Notes: generated from the sequence alone by a model not told the origin. Numbered from the stretch's first letter, positions 43,979-53,531 are shown. The stretch is DNA of 64,000 nucleotides from an uncultured Chitinophaga sp. (GCF_946479755.1 NZ_CAMLHC010000005.1:62001-126000), one strand, 5' to 3'. A program made the numbers and translations.

Positions 43979-44965
43979 ATGATACATATGCGCAGAAACA
44001 TCCTGGTGCTCGGCATGAGCGGCTTATTAACACTGGGAGCTATGGCTCCGGCAATGGCCTCCGGCCGTCTGCAGCCCGGCACTACCCAGGCGCCTGCAGA
44101 CGCCAAAGCACTGATCGGCCGCTGGGACATCACCATCGACGAAAACGGCAAACCCGCCCCTTCCTGGCTGGAAGTAAAGCTCTCCGGCTTCAAAACCCTC
44201 GTGGGATATTTTGTAGGCACCTCCGGCAGCGCCCGCCCTGTCGCGAAAGTGAACTTCGACAACGGTAAATTCAGCTTCTCCATCCCGCCACAGTGGGAAG
44301 GCGGCAACCAGGACTTCCTCATCGAAGGCGAACTGACCGACGCCGGCATCCAAGGCACTATCACCACCAGCGAAGGCAAAAAATACAACTGGAAAGGCGT
44401 GAAAGCACCTTACCTGAAAAAAACCGGCGCTGTCGCCTGGGGCAAACCCATCAACCTGTTCAACGGTAAAGATCTCACCGGATGGAAAGCTGCCGGCAAA
44501 GAAAACCAATGGATCGTGAAAAATGGCGTCCTCACCAGTCCTCACTCCGGCGCTAACCTGGTATCCGACCAGAAATTCACCGACTTCAAACTGCATGCTG
44601 AATTCAGATACCAGAAAGGCAGCAACAGCGGTATCTACCTGAGAGGCCGCCACGAAGTACAGATCGAAGACAGCAGCCCGGACACCCACCCGTCCAGCGT
44701 GCTTTTCAGCGGCGTATACGGCTTCCTCACCCCCAGTGAAATCAACGCCCTCGGACCGGATACCTGGCAGACCTACGACATCACCCTCACAGGACGCATG
44801 GTGACCATCGTGGTAAACGGTAAAACCGTCATCAACAACCAGGAAATACCCGGCATCACCGGCGGCGCACTGGACAGCAACGAAGGCGAACCCGGCCCCA
44901 TCTACATCCAGGGCGACCACGGTCCGATTGAATTCAGAAAACTCGTGATCACTCCCGCTAAATAA
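43979..44965 (+). CDS. DUF1080 (3-keto-disaccharide hydrolase domain) secreted protein
   Basis: Protein of 328 residues with a signal peptide (MRRNILVLGMSGLLTLGAMA, preceded by an alternative ATG) and a C-terminal DUF1080 jelly-roll domain: INLFNGKDLTGWKAAGKENQ, SNSGIYLRGRHEVQIEDS and GPIYIQGDHGPIEFRKLVI. Residues ~45-150 form a separate beta domain of unknown family. DUF1080 enzymes hydrolyse 3-ketoglucosides. A terminator follows. Confidence 0.85.
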   Translation: MIHMRRNILVLGMSGLLTLGAMAPAMASGRLQPGTTQAPADAKALIGRWDITIDENGKPAPSWLEVKLSGFKTLVGYFVGTSGSARPVAKVNFDNGKFSFSIPPQWEGGNQDFLIEGELTDAGIQGTITTSEGKKYNWKGVKAPYLKKTGAVAWGKPINLFNGKDLTGWKAAGKENQWIVKNGVLTSPHSGANLVSDQKFTDFKLHAEFRYQKGSNSGIYLRGRHEVQIEDSSPDTHPSSVLFSGVYGFLTPSEINALGPDTWQTYDITLTGRMVTIVVNGKTVINNQEIPGITGGALDSNEGEPGPIYIQGDHGPIEFRKLVITPAK

Positions 44966-44983
44966 TAAAAACAATATCTCTTT

Positions 44984-45022
44984 CAACGGGCTGGCTCTCA
45001 AAAGCAGGCCCGTTGCTTTTTT
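44984..45022 (+). terminator. Intrinsic terminator after the DUF1080 gene
   Basis: Stem CAACGGGC (44984-44991) / GCCCGTTG (45008-45015), 16-base loop, followed by CTTTTTT (45016-45022). Confidence 0.85.
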
Positions 45023-45092
45023 ACAACTTTTCCTGCGATTAATACCATTTTTATCCCCTCATCCCTGTTACCTTCATCCCAAATAAAGAAGG

Positions 45093-45839
45093 ATGAAAAT
45101 AGCCGTTATCAGTGATATCCATGGTAACCTGCCCGCCCTTCAGGCGGTACTGGAAGATATCTCCCGCTATGGCGCCGATCAGATCTACTGCCTGGGCGAC
45201 CTCACCGATGCCGCACCGTGGCACAACGAGGTCATAGCACAAATCCGCACCCTGCGCATTCCCACCATCATGGGCAATCATGATGAGCGCATCGCTTACG
45301 ACCTACCGGTAAAACCGCTCGCCAAACACAGCCCGGAAGAACGCGCCGCCCGGCTCACCGCCATCGAATTTACCCGCAATACCATCACGGCCGGGCATAA
45401 ACAGTTTCTGCGCACGCTGCCTTCACTGCTGCACCTCCGCTTTGGCCAACACCGGCTGCTGCTGGCACATGGCAGCCCCGAAAGCAACGAAACCTATCTC
45501 TATGCGGACCACCCGGAAACCGCCCTGCTGCACATGATGGAAAAGGCACATGCAGATGTCCTCATCATCGGCCATACACATATGTCGTATATCCGTACCA
45601 TCGGCAACGGACAGCAAATGGTGATCAATACCGGTTCGGCCGGACGCAGTAAAGAAGCCGACAGGCGGGCCTCCTACCTCCGCCTGGAGATCTGCGACCC
45701 ATACGCCGTCACACTGCCGGAACTGTTCCGGGCAACCATACAAAAAGTGGAATACGATATGGAACTAACGACAACGGGCATACGCAACAGCCCCGTTCCC
45801 GATTTTTATGCCGATTTCCTGTCAGGCATCCTTACCTGA
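45093..45839 (+). CDS. Metallophosphoesterase (YfcE-like)
   Basis: Calcineurin-like phosphodiesterase of 248 residues: D8-I-H10 (AVISDIHGN), CLGDLTDA, MGNHDE, LLAHGSPESN and IIGHTHMSY supply the two-metal site. It is similar to YfcE/MJ0936 but has an extended C-terminus. The substrate is not determinable. Its final 18 bases overlap the 3' end of the convergent AraC gene. Confidence 0.85.
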   Translation: MKIAVISDIHGNLPALQAVLEDISRYGADQIYCLGDLTDAAPWHNEVIAQIRTLRIPTIMGNHDERIAYDLPVKPLAKHSPEERAARLTAIEFTRNTITAGHKQFLRTLPSLLHLRFGQHRLLLAHGSPESNETYLYADHPETALLHMMEKAHADVLIIGHTHMSYIRTIGNGQQMVINTGSAGRSKEADRRASYLRLEICDPYAVTLPELFRATIQKVEYDMELTTTGIRNSPVPDFYADFLSGILT

Positions 45840-46667
45840 CTTTAACTGTGTGCGGTAAGAACGGGGATTGATCCCCTTCATTTTGCGGAAGAATTTATTG
45901 AGATGACTGAGGTCGCCAAACCCATAATGGTCGGCAATCTCCTTTATACTCATATCACTGTAACGGAGCTTATTTTCTATCTGCCGGCTTTTGTATTCGT
46001 TGATATAATCCCGGACAGAAACCCCCAGCTCCTGTTTAAATAATCCCTGTAGCCGCGCCTTTCCCATCTGCAGCGCCGGCGCCATCACCTCCTGCTGTAA
46101 CTGTTCCGGACTGGTGATATGTGTATGGATATAATGCATCGCCTGTGTGAGCGCCACGGAACGCTGCGGCCCCTGCTCCGCGTCCGTCAACAGTCCCGCC
46201 AGCAACGCCAGCACCCCACGGATCAGATGCAACACCCCTTCATTGGATGGTACCGGCTGCAGCTTCCATTCTGCGGCAATCACCTCCATCACGCTGCCGA
46301 TACGTACCAGCGCTTCCTTCGCCGCCGCCGGCACCCCATGCGAACGCGTGGCGACGATCAGCTGCTGAAAACGTTGCTCCCACAGCGCAACGGCAACCGG
46401 CGGCAACTGCTGGCCAAGATATACATTGGTGAACTTCAGGACGGTGTATTTCGTCTCCGCTTCAATATAAAAAATATGTTCATCTTCCGGCGCCAGTGCA
46501 TAACAGCAGGGACCTTCATAACGGAAGGTCTCCCCGTTCAGCCGGTGCTCCCCTCTTCCGTGATGGATAAATATCAACTCAAAATGATTGTGGTTGTGCA
46601 GTTCAAAGGGCCACTCCCGTGTCTGAAAATGCCGGATAAACAAATCGTCGTGCTGGATCAGTCGCAT
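45822..46667 (-). CDS. AraC family transcriptional regulator
   Basis: Regulator of 281 residues: N-terminal cupin-like sensor (FELHNHNHFELIFIHHGRGE, then ALAPEDEHIFYIEAE) and C-terminal double helix-turn-helix (LGVSVRDYINEYKSRQIENK and MSIKEIADHYGFGDLSHLNK, FFRKMKGINPRSYR). Divergent from an MFS transporter gene whose start lies 65 bases away, so it probably controls that gene. Confidence 0.85.
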   Translation of the reverse strand: MRLIQHDDLFIRHFQTREWPFELHNHNHFELIFIHHGRGEHRLNGETFRYEGPCCYALAPEDEHIFYIEAETKYTVLKFTNVYLGQQLPPVAVALWEQRFQQLIVATRSHGVPAAAKEALVRIGSVMEVIAAEWKLQPVPSNEGVLHLIRGVLALLAGLLTDAEQGPQRSVALTQAMHYIHTHITSPEQLQQEVMAPALQMGKARLQGLFKQELGVSVRDYINEYKSRQIENKLRYSDMSIKEIADHYGFGDLSHLNKFFRKMKGINPRSYRTQLKSGKDA

Positions 46668-46720
46668 TTTGATACAAGTAATATCCTCAAAAGTACAAGT
46701 TTTCCGCAGCCCTGCCAATG

Positions 46721-46728
46721 TAGGTTTG
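46721..46728 (+). promoter_or_regulatory. Candidate -7 promoter element for the MFS gene
   Basis: TAGGTTTG matches TAnnTTTG exactly, 4 bases before the MFS start codon at 46733. This would give an almost leaderless mRNA; no -33 TTG is seen. Confidence 0.35.
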
Positions 46729-46732
46729 TAAG

Positions 46733-47920
46733 ATGAAAACAACACCTTACCATCCATTCACCATCCCGCTGATGGCCATCTCCGCCGGGGTGACCGTAGC
46801 CAACATTTACTACAACCAGCCTATCCTGAATGATATCAGCGCGGCCACCGGCGCTACGGCCGGCGAAGCAGGAAGGGTATCCACCCTGGCCCAACTGGGG
46901 TATGGACTGGGAATGTTTTTTATTCTGCCGCTGGGCGATAAGCTGGACCGCCGCAAACTGATCACCGGGCTGACCAGCCTGTTGTTTGTCTCCCTCCTGT
47001 TGCTGAGCTTCGCCCGGAGCATACAGCTCATCTGCCTGCTCAGCTTCTTCGTTGGCATCGGTTCCACGCCCGCACAGATACTGCTGCCGATGTCGGCCAC
47101 CATCAGCACAGGCGACAGGGGCAAGACAGTAGGACGGGTATTTGCAGGCATCCTCATAGGCATACTGGGCGCCCGCGTGGTGGCGGGCGTAGTGTCCGAT
47201 CTGCTGGGCTGGCGGTATGTATTTGCCATTTCTGCCTTGCTGGTGCTGATCGTCACCATTCTCCTGTACCGCTATCTGCCGGTGATACCACCCAAATTCC
47301 GGGGCAGCTATCCGGAGTTATTATTATCTACCGTAAAACTGATCGGTGAATACAGCGTTTTACGCCAGGCAGCATTACTCGGCGCTTTTACCTTTGGCAC
47401 TTTCTGTTCTTTCTGGACCACGCTGACGTTCCACTTAAGCGCCGCACCGCTGCACTATTCCGCCTCCCGCATCGGCCTCTTTGGCCTGATCGCCATCGGC
47501 GGCGCCCTGGCGGCTCCCGCGTTTGGCAAACTGGCAGACAAAGGACAGGTATACAAATCGCTGTTGCTCACCGTGGCAATGATCATTGTCAGTATCCTGC
47601 TGCTGAAAATATTCCCTCATTCGGTGTTTATGCTGTCTGTCAGCATCTTCCTGCTGGACGTAGGCGTGCAGGCCACACAGATCACCAATTTCACAAGGAT
47701 ATACAGTCTGCATGAACATGCCCACAGCCGGCTGAACACCGTGTACATGACGGCTTACTTTATGGGCGCCGCCATTGGCACCTCCTGCGGCGTGGCCGCC
47801 TGGCAGTATGGCGGCTGGGACATGGCCACCTGGCAGCTGCTGATATGGAGCATCATCGCGCTGGGCATCGTAGGATGGTCTGCCAACGCACAGCCCCGCA
47901 TGGCGCCGGCCAAACGGTAA
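46733..47920 (+). CDS. MFS transporter
   Basis: Inner-membrane transporter of 395 residues, about 12 helices. AGEAGRVSTLAQLGYGLGMF (helix 2) is followed by loop LPLGDKLDRRKL at about 61-72, the conserved MFS loop. Belongs to the family of AraE/YdhP-like putative drug or sugar exporters. Divergent from an AraC regulator. Its stop is one base from the stop of the convergent methyltransferase gene. Confidence 0.85.
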   Translation: MKTTPYHPFTIPLMAISAGVTVANIYYNQPILNDISAATGATAGEAGRVSTLAQLGYGLGMFFILPLGDKLDRRKLITGLTSLLFVSLLLLSFARSIQLICLLSFFVGIGSTPAQILLPMSATISTGDRGKTVGRVFAGILIGILGARVVAGVVSDLLGWRYVFAISALLVLIVTILLYRYLPVIPPKFRGSYPELLLSTVKLIGEYSVLRQAALLGAFTFGTFCSFWTTLTFHLSAAPLHYSASRIGLFGLIAIGGALAAPAFGKLADKGQVYKSLLLTVAMIIVSILLLKIFPHSVFMLSVSIFLLDVGVQATQITNFTRIYSLHEHAHSRLNTVYMTAYFMGAAIGTSCGVAAWQYGGWDMATWQLLIWSIIALGIVGWSANAQPRMAPAKR

Positions 47921-47921
47921 A

Positions 47922-48614
47922 CTATCGTATCTTCTGCCCATGGATGAATACCGTACTGCCGATCACATGACTTTTGACCTGCAGGGACGGTTTATCAAAC
48001 AGGGCCACCGTTTGCGCCACGGAATACACTTCCCCGAACTCATGCACCAGTCGCAGGGATGACATAAAAATGTGGCTGATCTTCCGCTGGCTGGTCATGG
48101 AATAGAAATAATATTTGCCGCCGGGCTTCAGCACCCGCAACGCTTCGTCTACAAAGGCCTGCTTGTTGTCAAAAAGATGGATGGTACCAAAACTGCAGAC
48201 CGTATCGAAAGTATTGTCCGGAAAAGGTAACTGAAATGCATTGCCCTGCAACAGCTGTATATTGGAAGGTAACGGCCGGCCGCCTCCTGAGAGCCGGGCA
48301 CGCGCTATCTTCAGCATTTCGACGGAGCGGTCCAGCAGGATGCAGTCATTACCGGTAGCACGGTACAGGTGCGCCGTTTGTGCGAGACCACCGCAGCCAA
48401 TGTCCAGCACGGTGCCGGATGAACGAAGAATAGCACCGGCGGCGAACTCCTGGTAGTCCTGCCGGGAGGTGTCCCAGAAAAAGCGGTTGAACCAGTGGGT
48501 GCTGACCAGCCTTTCGTAATAGCCGGCCTTAAAATCATAAGAGGCGGGGGCGGGATGCTCCAGGCAGGTGTAGATGCCCCGTGTTAACTGACGGATTGGA
48601 TCGGTATGGCTCAC
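47922..48614 (-). CDS. Class I SAM-dependent methyltransferase
   Basis: Protein of 230 residues with Methyltransf_11 features: motif I VLDIGCGG at 69-76, acidic D95 (LLDRSVEM), LQGNAFQLPFPDNTFDTV and VCSFGTIHLF, then ALRVLKPGGKYYFYS. A Rossmann-fold small-molecule methyltransferase; acceptor unknown. Last gene of a minus-strand run of four (peroxiredoxin, NUDIX, Crp/Fnr, methyltransferase). Confidence 0.85.
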   Translation of the reverse strand: MSHTDPIRQLTRGIYTCLEHPAPASYDFKAGYYERLVSTHWFNRFFWDTSRQDYQEFAAGAILRSSGTVLDIGCGGLAQTAHLYRATGNDCILLDRSVEMLKIARARLSGGGRPLPSNIQLLQGNAFQLPFPDNTFDTVCSFGTIHLFDNKQAFVDEALRVLKPGGKYYFYSMTSQRKISHIFMSSLRLVHEFGEVYSVAQTVALFDKPSLQVKSHVIGSTVFIHGQKIR

Positions 48615-48671
48615 TTCACATAGTTTTCAGCAAAGGTAGCAGACAAACCTCCCTGGGCGGATGAACCTGGG

Positions 48672-49241
48672 TTAAGAAATTCGTTTACGGATACGGCTGA
48701 GTGCCTGCGGTGTAATACCGATATAAGAAGCCAGGTGTTTCAGGGGTACATAACGGAATAGTTGCGGCGCCAGGCGGAGCAGGTCCAGGTAACGTTCTTC
48801 GGCCGTCTTCGTCAGGAGCGACAGCTCCCTGGCGGATTTGATCAACAGCATTTGTTCCGTCGCCAGCCGGCCGATCCGGTCTACGATCCTCAGCTGGTCG
48901 TACATCCGTTTCAGATCGTCATGATGAATGCGCCACAACCGGGTCTCCGTGATGGTTTCGCCGTAATAACGCGAAGGCTCACGGGTATAAAATGAACTGT
49001 ACACGCACATAAACCAGCCGTCAAACCCAAAGCCGACAGTCGTTTCATCGCCGTTGGCGTCTTCTACGTAGAAACGTACTACACCGCTGTCAACAAAAGT
49101 GAGATAGTTCTCCGTCTCCCCTGCCTGCAGATAGAAGGTTTTAGCCGGATATGTTTTCGGCTCGAAGCAGGCAGAAAAAATACGCCAGTCCTCTTCGGAG
49201 ATATTCACCTGCTGACGGAGAAAATCGTACATACGCTGCAT
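48672..49241 (-). CDS. Crp/Fnr family transcriptional regulator (second copy)
   Basis: Regulator of 189 residues with a cyclic-nucleotide-binding beta roll (ENYLTFVDSGVVRFYVEDAN) and C-terminal HTH YVPLKHLASYIGITPQALSR. Same type as the regulator at 14767. It lies in a tight same-strand run between the NUDIX gene (21 bases) and the methyltransferase (57 bases). The ligand is unknown. Confidence 0.85.
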   Translation of the reverse strand: MQRMYDFLRQQVNISEEDWRIFSACFEPKTYPAKTFYLQAGETENYLTFVDSGVVRFYVEDANGDETTVGFGFDGWFMCVYSSFYTREPSRYYGETITETRLWRIHHDDLKRMYDQLRIVDRIGRLATEQMLLIKSARELSLLTKTAEERYLDLLRLAPQLFRYVPLKHLASYIGITPQALSRIRKRIS

Positions 49242-49262
49242 GGTGTAAGTATTAAAGCGCCA

Positions 49263-49667
49263 TTAATCTACCAGGCCGTCCTGTTGCAGTTTTTCAAATG
49301 CCAGCAATACGCCGCGCACCTGGTGTGGCTCCTGCCGGTAAGTATCGAGGCTAAAGAAACGTACGGCGCCTATCTCCGCTGAAGGTTGCGGTGTTTGCTG
49401 CAGCTGGTGCCGGAAACAATCCTGCCGCATAAGCAGTTCTTTTTCACCGAAAGCAGGTGCTGTGATATGGTAATACCACTGCAGGCTGTCTGCTGCAAGG
49501 TCCATGTTCAGCTCTTCTTTTATTTCCCGTTGCATAGCCTGCAGCGGTGTTTCGCCGGCATCCACTTTACCGCCGGGCAGGTACCAGGCGCCTTTGTTTT
49601 TACTGAAAGCCAGCAGCAGTTCCCTGTTTTCAACGACTATCAGGCCAACACAATCTATGTAGTTCAT
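49263..49667 (-). CDS. NUDIX hydrolase
   Basis: Hydrolase of 134 residues containing the full NUDIX box G-x5-E-x7-REUxEExGU (GGKVDAGETPLQAMQREIKE, then ELNM), with acidic residues intact. Cleaves nucleoside diphosphate derivatives; specificity unknown. It sits 25 bases behind the peroxiredoxin gene, which suggests a shared stress role. Confidence 0.85.
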   Translation of the reverse strand: MNYIDCVGLIVVENRELLLAFSKNKGAWYLPGGKVDAGETPLQAMQREIKEELNMDLAADSLQWYYHITAPAFGEKELLMRQDCFRHQLQQTPQPSAEIGAVRFFSLDTYRQEPHQVRGVLLAFEKLQQDGLVD

Positions 49668-49692
49668 CCTGCAAAAGTAAACAAAAGCAGTT

Positions 49693-50256
49693 TTACCTGG
49701 TAGTAGCCTTCAGATATGCCAGCACCGCGTCGATATTTTTGTCTGGCGGAAATACAGGGTAAAAATATTTGCGGAGATATCCGTCTTCGAAGACGAGGGT
49801 CACTCTTTTCAGCAGTACCAGCGACTCCACGTAATGCAGCGGCAGCCGCAGCGCTTCGCTGAAGTGTCGTTGTTCATCGCTCAGGAGATGGAAGGGCAGA
49901 TGTATACGTTCCCGTTCAGCACGCTGCATCTCCGGTGATTGGGTGCTCATACCGAATACGGTCGTCTGCAGCTGCTGCAGCTCCCGGTAATGGTCCCGGA
50001 AAGAGCAGGCCTGTGGCGTACATCCACGGGCGCCGGGTATCTCGTCCCATCCTGGTGGCAGCGGGATATGCGAAGGCCCTGTCATCGGGTAACAGTAAAT
50101 TACCAGTCTCCCCGGTATATCCCGCAGCGACACCTTTGTCCCGTCGGTAGATGGCAACTGTATAGCCGGTATTTGCCTGCCGCTGAGATGATCGCAGGCA
50201 CCGTCGTCTTCCGGCACCGGCAGGTGCGGCGGCAAATAAGTCAGATCCGTTTCCAT
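49693..50256 (-). CDS. Peroxiredoxin-like (AhpC/TSA family) protein
   Basis: Thioredoxin-fold protein of 187 residues. RLVIYCYPMTG is followed by an insertion and GCTPQACSFRDHYREL with peroxidatic C79 and a second C84 in PrxQ-like C-x4-C spacing; SDEQRHFSEALRLP and VLLKRVTLVFEDGYLRKYFY complete the fold. It would reduce peroxides with a thiol donor. The first gene of the minus-strand run, divergent from a GNAT gene. Confidence 0.75.
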   Translation of the reverse strand: METDLTYLPPHLPVPEDDGACDHLSGRQIPAIQLPSTDGTKVSLRDIPGRLVIYCYPMTGPSHIPLPPGWDEIPGARGCTPQACSFRDHYRELQQLQTTVFGMSTQSPEMQRAERERIHLPFHLLSDEQRHFSEALRLPLHYVESLVLLKRVTLVFEDGYLRKYFYPVFPPDKNIDAVLAYLKATTR

Positions 50257-50362
50257 GGTATTCCGTTTTTGATGTCAAAATTAGCCGGCGAACGGAACAT
50301 GTAACAGATACAGAATTCAAATATTTTACTATAACAGATGCATTTTAGCGAAATCAAATACC

Positions 50363-50370
50363 TACCTTTA
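50363..50370 (+). promoter_or_regulatory. Possible -7 element for the GNAT gene
   Basis: TACCTTTA differs from TAnnTTTG only at the last position and lies 10 bases before the ATG at 50380. It favours this start over the upstream ATG at 50338, which would put the element inside the coding region. Confidence 0.35.
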
Positions 50371-50379
50371 TATCGCCTT

Positions 50380-51039
50380 ATGACAACAGACGAAACATAT
50401 GAGCAAGCAGACCCTCATGTAGTAGAAACATGGCTGAAAGGATGGTCACTGGCGCGGGAACTTCCGCTTCCGATAGCCGACCACGGCGGACTTAGGGTAG
50501 ATGTAGGATGGCCCGACCAACAAACACGATACGTTTTCCCTGCACTCAGTCCCGGTTTGTTTCACTTCGCCAACACCATCGTTCAACCGGCGGTTTTTCT
50601 GAAAGTATGTGCACCGGCATCCCTTGTAAGACCTGTGCTCCCACCCCGCTGGATAATACAGACGCCCGGATTCATGATGACCCACACCCTGCCCGCCCGC
50701 TCCTCCCGCTTGCCGTTGCCAGAAGGATACACACTGACATTTGAAGCCGCTAACGCCGGTCCCGTTGCCACCATACATGCTCCCAACGGCGAAGTGGCCG
50801 CCAACGGCCGCACGGCTATCGTTGACGACTATATTATTTACGACCGCATTGCCACCACTCCGGCGCATCAGCGTCGCGGGCTGGGAAGTGCCATTATGGC
50901 CGCCCTTACCACTGAAGCGGTCTCGCGTGGCATCAGCAAGGGCATACTGGTGGCCACCCCCGCCGGCAAAGCGCTATATGAAACGCTCGGCTGGAAAATG
51001 TATTCGCTGTACACCACTGCTGTCATCCCGCACAGTTAA
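50380..51039 (+). CDS. GNAT family N-acetyltransferase
   Basis: Protein of 219 residues (14 residues longer if the ATG at 50338 is used). The C-terminal half has the acetyl-CoA motif HQRRGLGSAIMAALTTEAVS and the following strand GILVATPAGKALYETLGW typical of GNAT enzymes. The N-terminal half is not recognised. The start at 50380 is preferred because of the promoter-like element just before it. Confidence 0.8.
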   Translation: MTTDETYEQADPHVVETWLKGWSLARELPLPIADHGGLRVDVGWPDQQTRYVFPALSPGLFHFANTIVQPAVFLKVCAPASLVRPVLPPRWIIQTPGFMMTHTLPARSSRLPLPEGYTLTFEAANAGPVATIHAPNGEVAANGRTAIVDDYIIYDRIATTPAHQRRGLGSAIMAALTTEAVSRGISKGILVATPAGKALYETLGWKMYSLYTTAVIPHS

Positions 51040-51054
51040 CACCACCACCCGAAT

Positions 51055-51083
51055 AAAAAAGCCCCGCAGCAGAGCTGCAGGGC
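51055..51083 (-). terminator. Terminator of the SusCD-TlpA operon
   Basis: In minus orientation GCCCTGCAGC (51074-51083) pairs with GCTGCGGGGC (51061-51070), one mismatch, loop of 3, followed by TTTTTT (51055-51060). Confidence 0.8.
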
Positions 51084-51091
51084 CGTTACGA

Positions 51092-52252
51092 TTACAAACC
51101 AAACACCGATTTAAGTTTCTGGTCCAGTTCATCACCGCCGTTACCGACAATTTTGAACAGCACCTTACCATCTTTATCGAGTAGTATCTTGGTAGGAAAA
51201 CCGTCAATGCCATAGGCCATGACCATATCCGCATCCTTTTTATTGTAATTATTGAGTACCTGTATCCAGCTCATGCCGTCTGACTGAATGGCGCCAAGCC
51301 AGCTCTTTTTAGCGACCTCCAGGTCATCCGACTTTTCTTCAGCGATTCCTACTATTTCAAACCCTTTGTCTTTGTATTTGGAATAGATCTCTTTCAGATG
51401 CGGGTGACTGGCGCGGCACGGGCCACACCAGCTGCCCCAGAAATCAAGCAACACATATTTCCCTTTCAGCGAGGCTAACGTAAACGGCTGTCCGTGATTG
51501 TCCATCTTGGTAAAGCCGATCGCCTTTGCACCTACTTCGGTGGCCTTTGCACCTGAAATACGGGAAGCGATATATTTGGCGAGATAAGTATTTTTATACG
51601 TGTCAGACAGTTTATTGTAGGCCTGTTCATAAGCTGCCATATCGTAATCACCGTTCAGCCGGCTCAGTAACATGATGCTTACAAAAGAACCCCGGTGTTT
51701 GGCTATGAACTGCTTCCGGATGTCCAGCAGCTTGTCCTTCACAACCTTTTGTTCGGCCATCGCCGCATTTCTCGCCAGGCTGTCCTCCTTCCTGAACCGC
51801 TTCTTCCGGATCTCCCAGTCCTGCGCAATCAATGGCACTTCCGCCTGATGCAGTTTATTCAGCTCCTGGTTATCGCGGCCTCCGGCAATCGTTCCTTTAA
51901 ACAGTTCCGTGGCGTCTGCAGTGATGGTGATATCCCTGTTGGTAATAACAAAATCCAGGCTGGGAGCGGGCATGAACATCCCGCCCTTTACAAACTCATG
52001 GCGGCTAGACGGGTGCGCAGACGATAAAGTGCCAATAACGGGCTCGTCTACACGACCAGTATACACAAAGGTATCACCGTTGTGAGCGATCGCAGTGTCC
52101 ATAATACGTTTACCATCAGCCAGACGGGAAACCGTAAGCCGGTAATCGCCCTGCCCTTTGATATTGGCAGTGATTTTAAAGCCCTTCTCCTGGGCGTTTG
52201 AAATGATCGCCAGCAGTAAACTGCCGGCGATCATCAGGATTGTTTTCTTCAT
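51092..52252 (-). CDS. TlpA-family thioredoxin with DUF4369 domain
   Basis: Exported protein of 386 residues: signal MKKTILMIAGSLLLAIISNA, a DUF4369-type N-terminal beta domain (KGFKITANIKGQGDYRLTVS), a helical middle region and a TlpA-type thioredoxin domain with C276-G-P-C279 (FWGSWCGPCRA). Periplasmic thiol-disulfide oxidoreductase. Last gene of the SusC-SusD-TlpA-TlpA operon, 17 bases behind the other TlpA gene. The partner substrate is not known. Confidence 0.85.
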   Translation of the reverse strand: MKKTILMIAGSLLLAIISNAQEKGFKITANIKGQGDYRLTVSRLADGKRIMDTAIAHNGDTFVYTGRVDEPVIGTLSSAHPSSRHEFVKGGMFMPAPSLDFVITNRDITITADATELFKGTIAGGRDNQELNKLHQAEVPLIAQDWEIRKKRFRKEDSLARNAAMAEQKVVKDKLLDIRKQFIAKHRGSFVSIMLLSRLNGDYDMAAYEQAYNKLSDTYKNTYLAKYIASRISGAKATEVGAKAIGFTKMDNHGQPFTLASLKGKYVLLDFWGSWCGPCRASHPHLKEIYSKYKDKGFEIVGIAEEKSDDLEVAKKSWLGAIQSDGMSWIQVLNNYNKKDADMVMAYGIDGFPTKILLDKDGKVLFKIVGNGGDELDQKLKSVFGL

Positions 52253-52269
52253 GGTTGGTGTATTGATTT

Positions 52270-53499
52270 TTAGAAGCCCATCATCGGCATCGCCGCGGTT
52301 TTCTTCGGTGCTGCGTTGGTACCTTTCGCGATAATATCCTTCACTTTAGCTTCTGCTTCTTCCGAGTAACCGGTGAAGCGTTCGAGAATGTTGCCTTCCC
52401 GGTCAACCAGGTAAAGGGTAGGAATACCGGAGAACTGAAACTGTTCCATGGTTTTGTCTTTGTTATCGCTCAGTAACTGTTCCCACGGCATAGCCTCCTC
52501 GGTCATTGCTTTTTTCCAGGCTTTCTGGTCGGTATCGATGGAGATACTTACCACTTCAAAGCCTTTGTCTTTATAAGCGTTGTACAGTTCTTTCACTTTC
52601 GGAATGGCCTGGCGGCAGGGACCGCACCAGCTGGCCCAGAAGTCTACCAGCAGGTATTTTCCTTTGTATTTCTCCAGTCCTTCTTTGGTACCCTGGGCGC
52701 TTGGATATTTCACGGAAGGCATCGGTTGACCGGCTTTCAGTTTCATAGACTGCGCTTTGTTGGTGAGGATGGTTTGTTTCAGCATTTTCGCTTCTGACAG
52801 CCATGGATAACGTACAATCAATCCATCTAGCAGTTTCATGGCTTTTTCATACTCGGTAGTATTGTCAGTCCTGGCCATACCACGGAGCGCATATACCAGC
52901 ACCGGACGGTCGATGTAAGAACGTACCAACACGTCCTCCCTGGCCCGGAAATCTTCTCCCATAGGGTTGTAACGCTTAGTGTTTTTCATATAGGCGAACC
53001 AGGTAGTATCGGTGGCTTTTTTAGCCCAGTACTCCATGTTGGATTCATCTATCAGGCGACGGTATTGTAGTTCACCGTGAAGCACTCTCTGGTTGATGAA
53101 GTTGTTGTCATAGGAGCCTTCCACGAAGTTATAATGAGGCACTTTTACCTTGTACCTTGCCGTATCATATCCTCTCATGGCCACTTTCACGTCTGCATCG
53201 CTCCAAAAGGTGGCGCGGTCCCAATGCAGCGCATCGATCACGTACACTCCCTGGTGGTCCTGTTTGATATGAAAGGTGAAGGTATTGTCCTTACCAACGA
53301 TGGTGGAATCCACCGCCACCGGTTTACCGGACAGGTTATCTTTTAAAAGCCATATTTTCTGCTCTGTTGCCTTTGGATCGGTAAATTCAACGGACCCTTT
53401 TACCGTGATGGATTTCACCTGCTTGTCCTGCTGTGCATGCAGCATGGCCGGAACCGCCATCAAAGCCAGTAAAGCACCCGTTCTTCCTGCTTTTTTCAT
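52270..53499 (-). CDS. TlpA-family thioredoxin (second in operon)
   Basis: Exported protein of 409 residues: signal GALLALMAVPAMLHA, a beta domain resembling DUF4369 (VKSITVKGSVEFTDPKATEQ), a long helical middle region and the redox site C292-G-P-C295 in FWASWCGPCRQ, with cis-proline loop FSGIPTLYLVDREG. Architecture like the downstream TlpA gene, so probably paralogous. The gap to the SusD-like gene is 32 bases. The start at 53499 begins with MKK; another ATG lies at 53508. Confidence 0.85.
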   Translation of the reverse strand: MKKAGRTGALLALMAVPAMLHAQQDKQVKSITVKGSVEFTDPKATEQKIWLLKDNLSGKPVAVDSTIVGKDNTFTFHIKQDHQGVYVIDALHWDRATFWSDADVKVAMRGYDTARYKVKVPHYNFVEGSYDNNFINQRVLHGELQYRRLIDESNMEYWAKKATDTTWFAYMKNTKRYNPMGEDFRAREDVLVRSYIDRPVLVYALRGMARTDNTTEYEKAMKLLDGLIVRYPWLSEAKMLKQTILTNKAQSMKLKAGQPMPSVKYPSAQGTKEGLEKYKGKYLLVDFWASWCGPCRQAIPKVKELYNAYKDKGFEVVSISIDTDQKAWKKAMTEEAMPWEQLLSDNKDKTMEQFQFSGIPTLYLVDREGNILERFTGYSEEAEAKVKDIIAKGTNAAPKKTAAMPMMGF

Positions 53500-53531
53500 G
53501 ATTGTCATTGTTTAAGTTTTTATGATTTCCG

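Noticed and set aside
44027..45001. Minus-strand open frame opposite the DUF1080 gene
   Set aside because: Shadow of a clear secreted-protein gene; its sequence is compositionally odd and has no domain.
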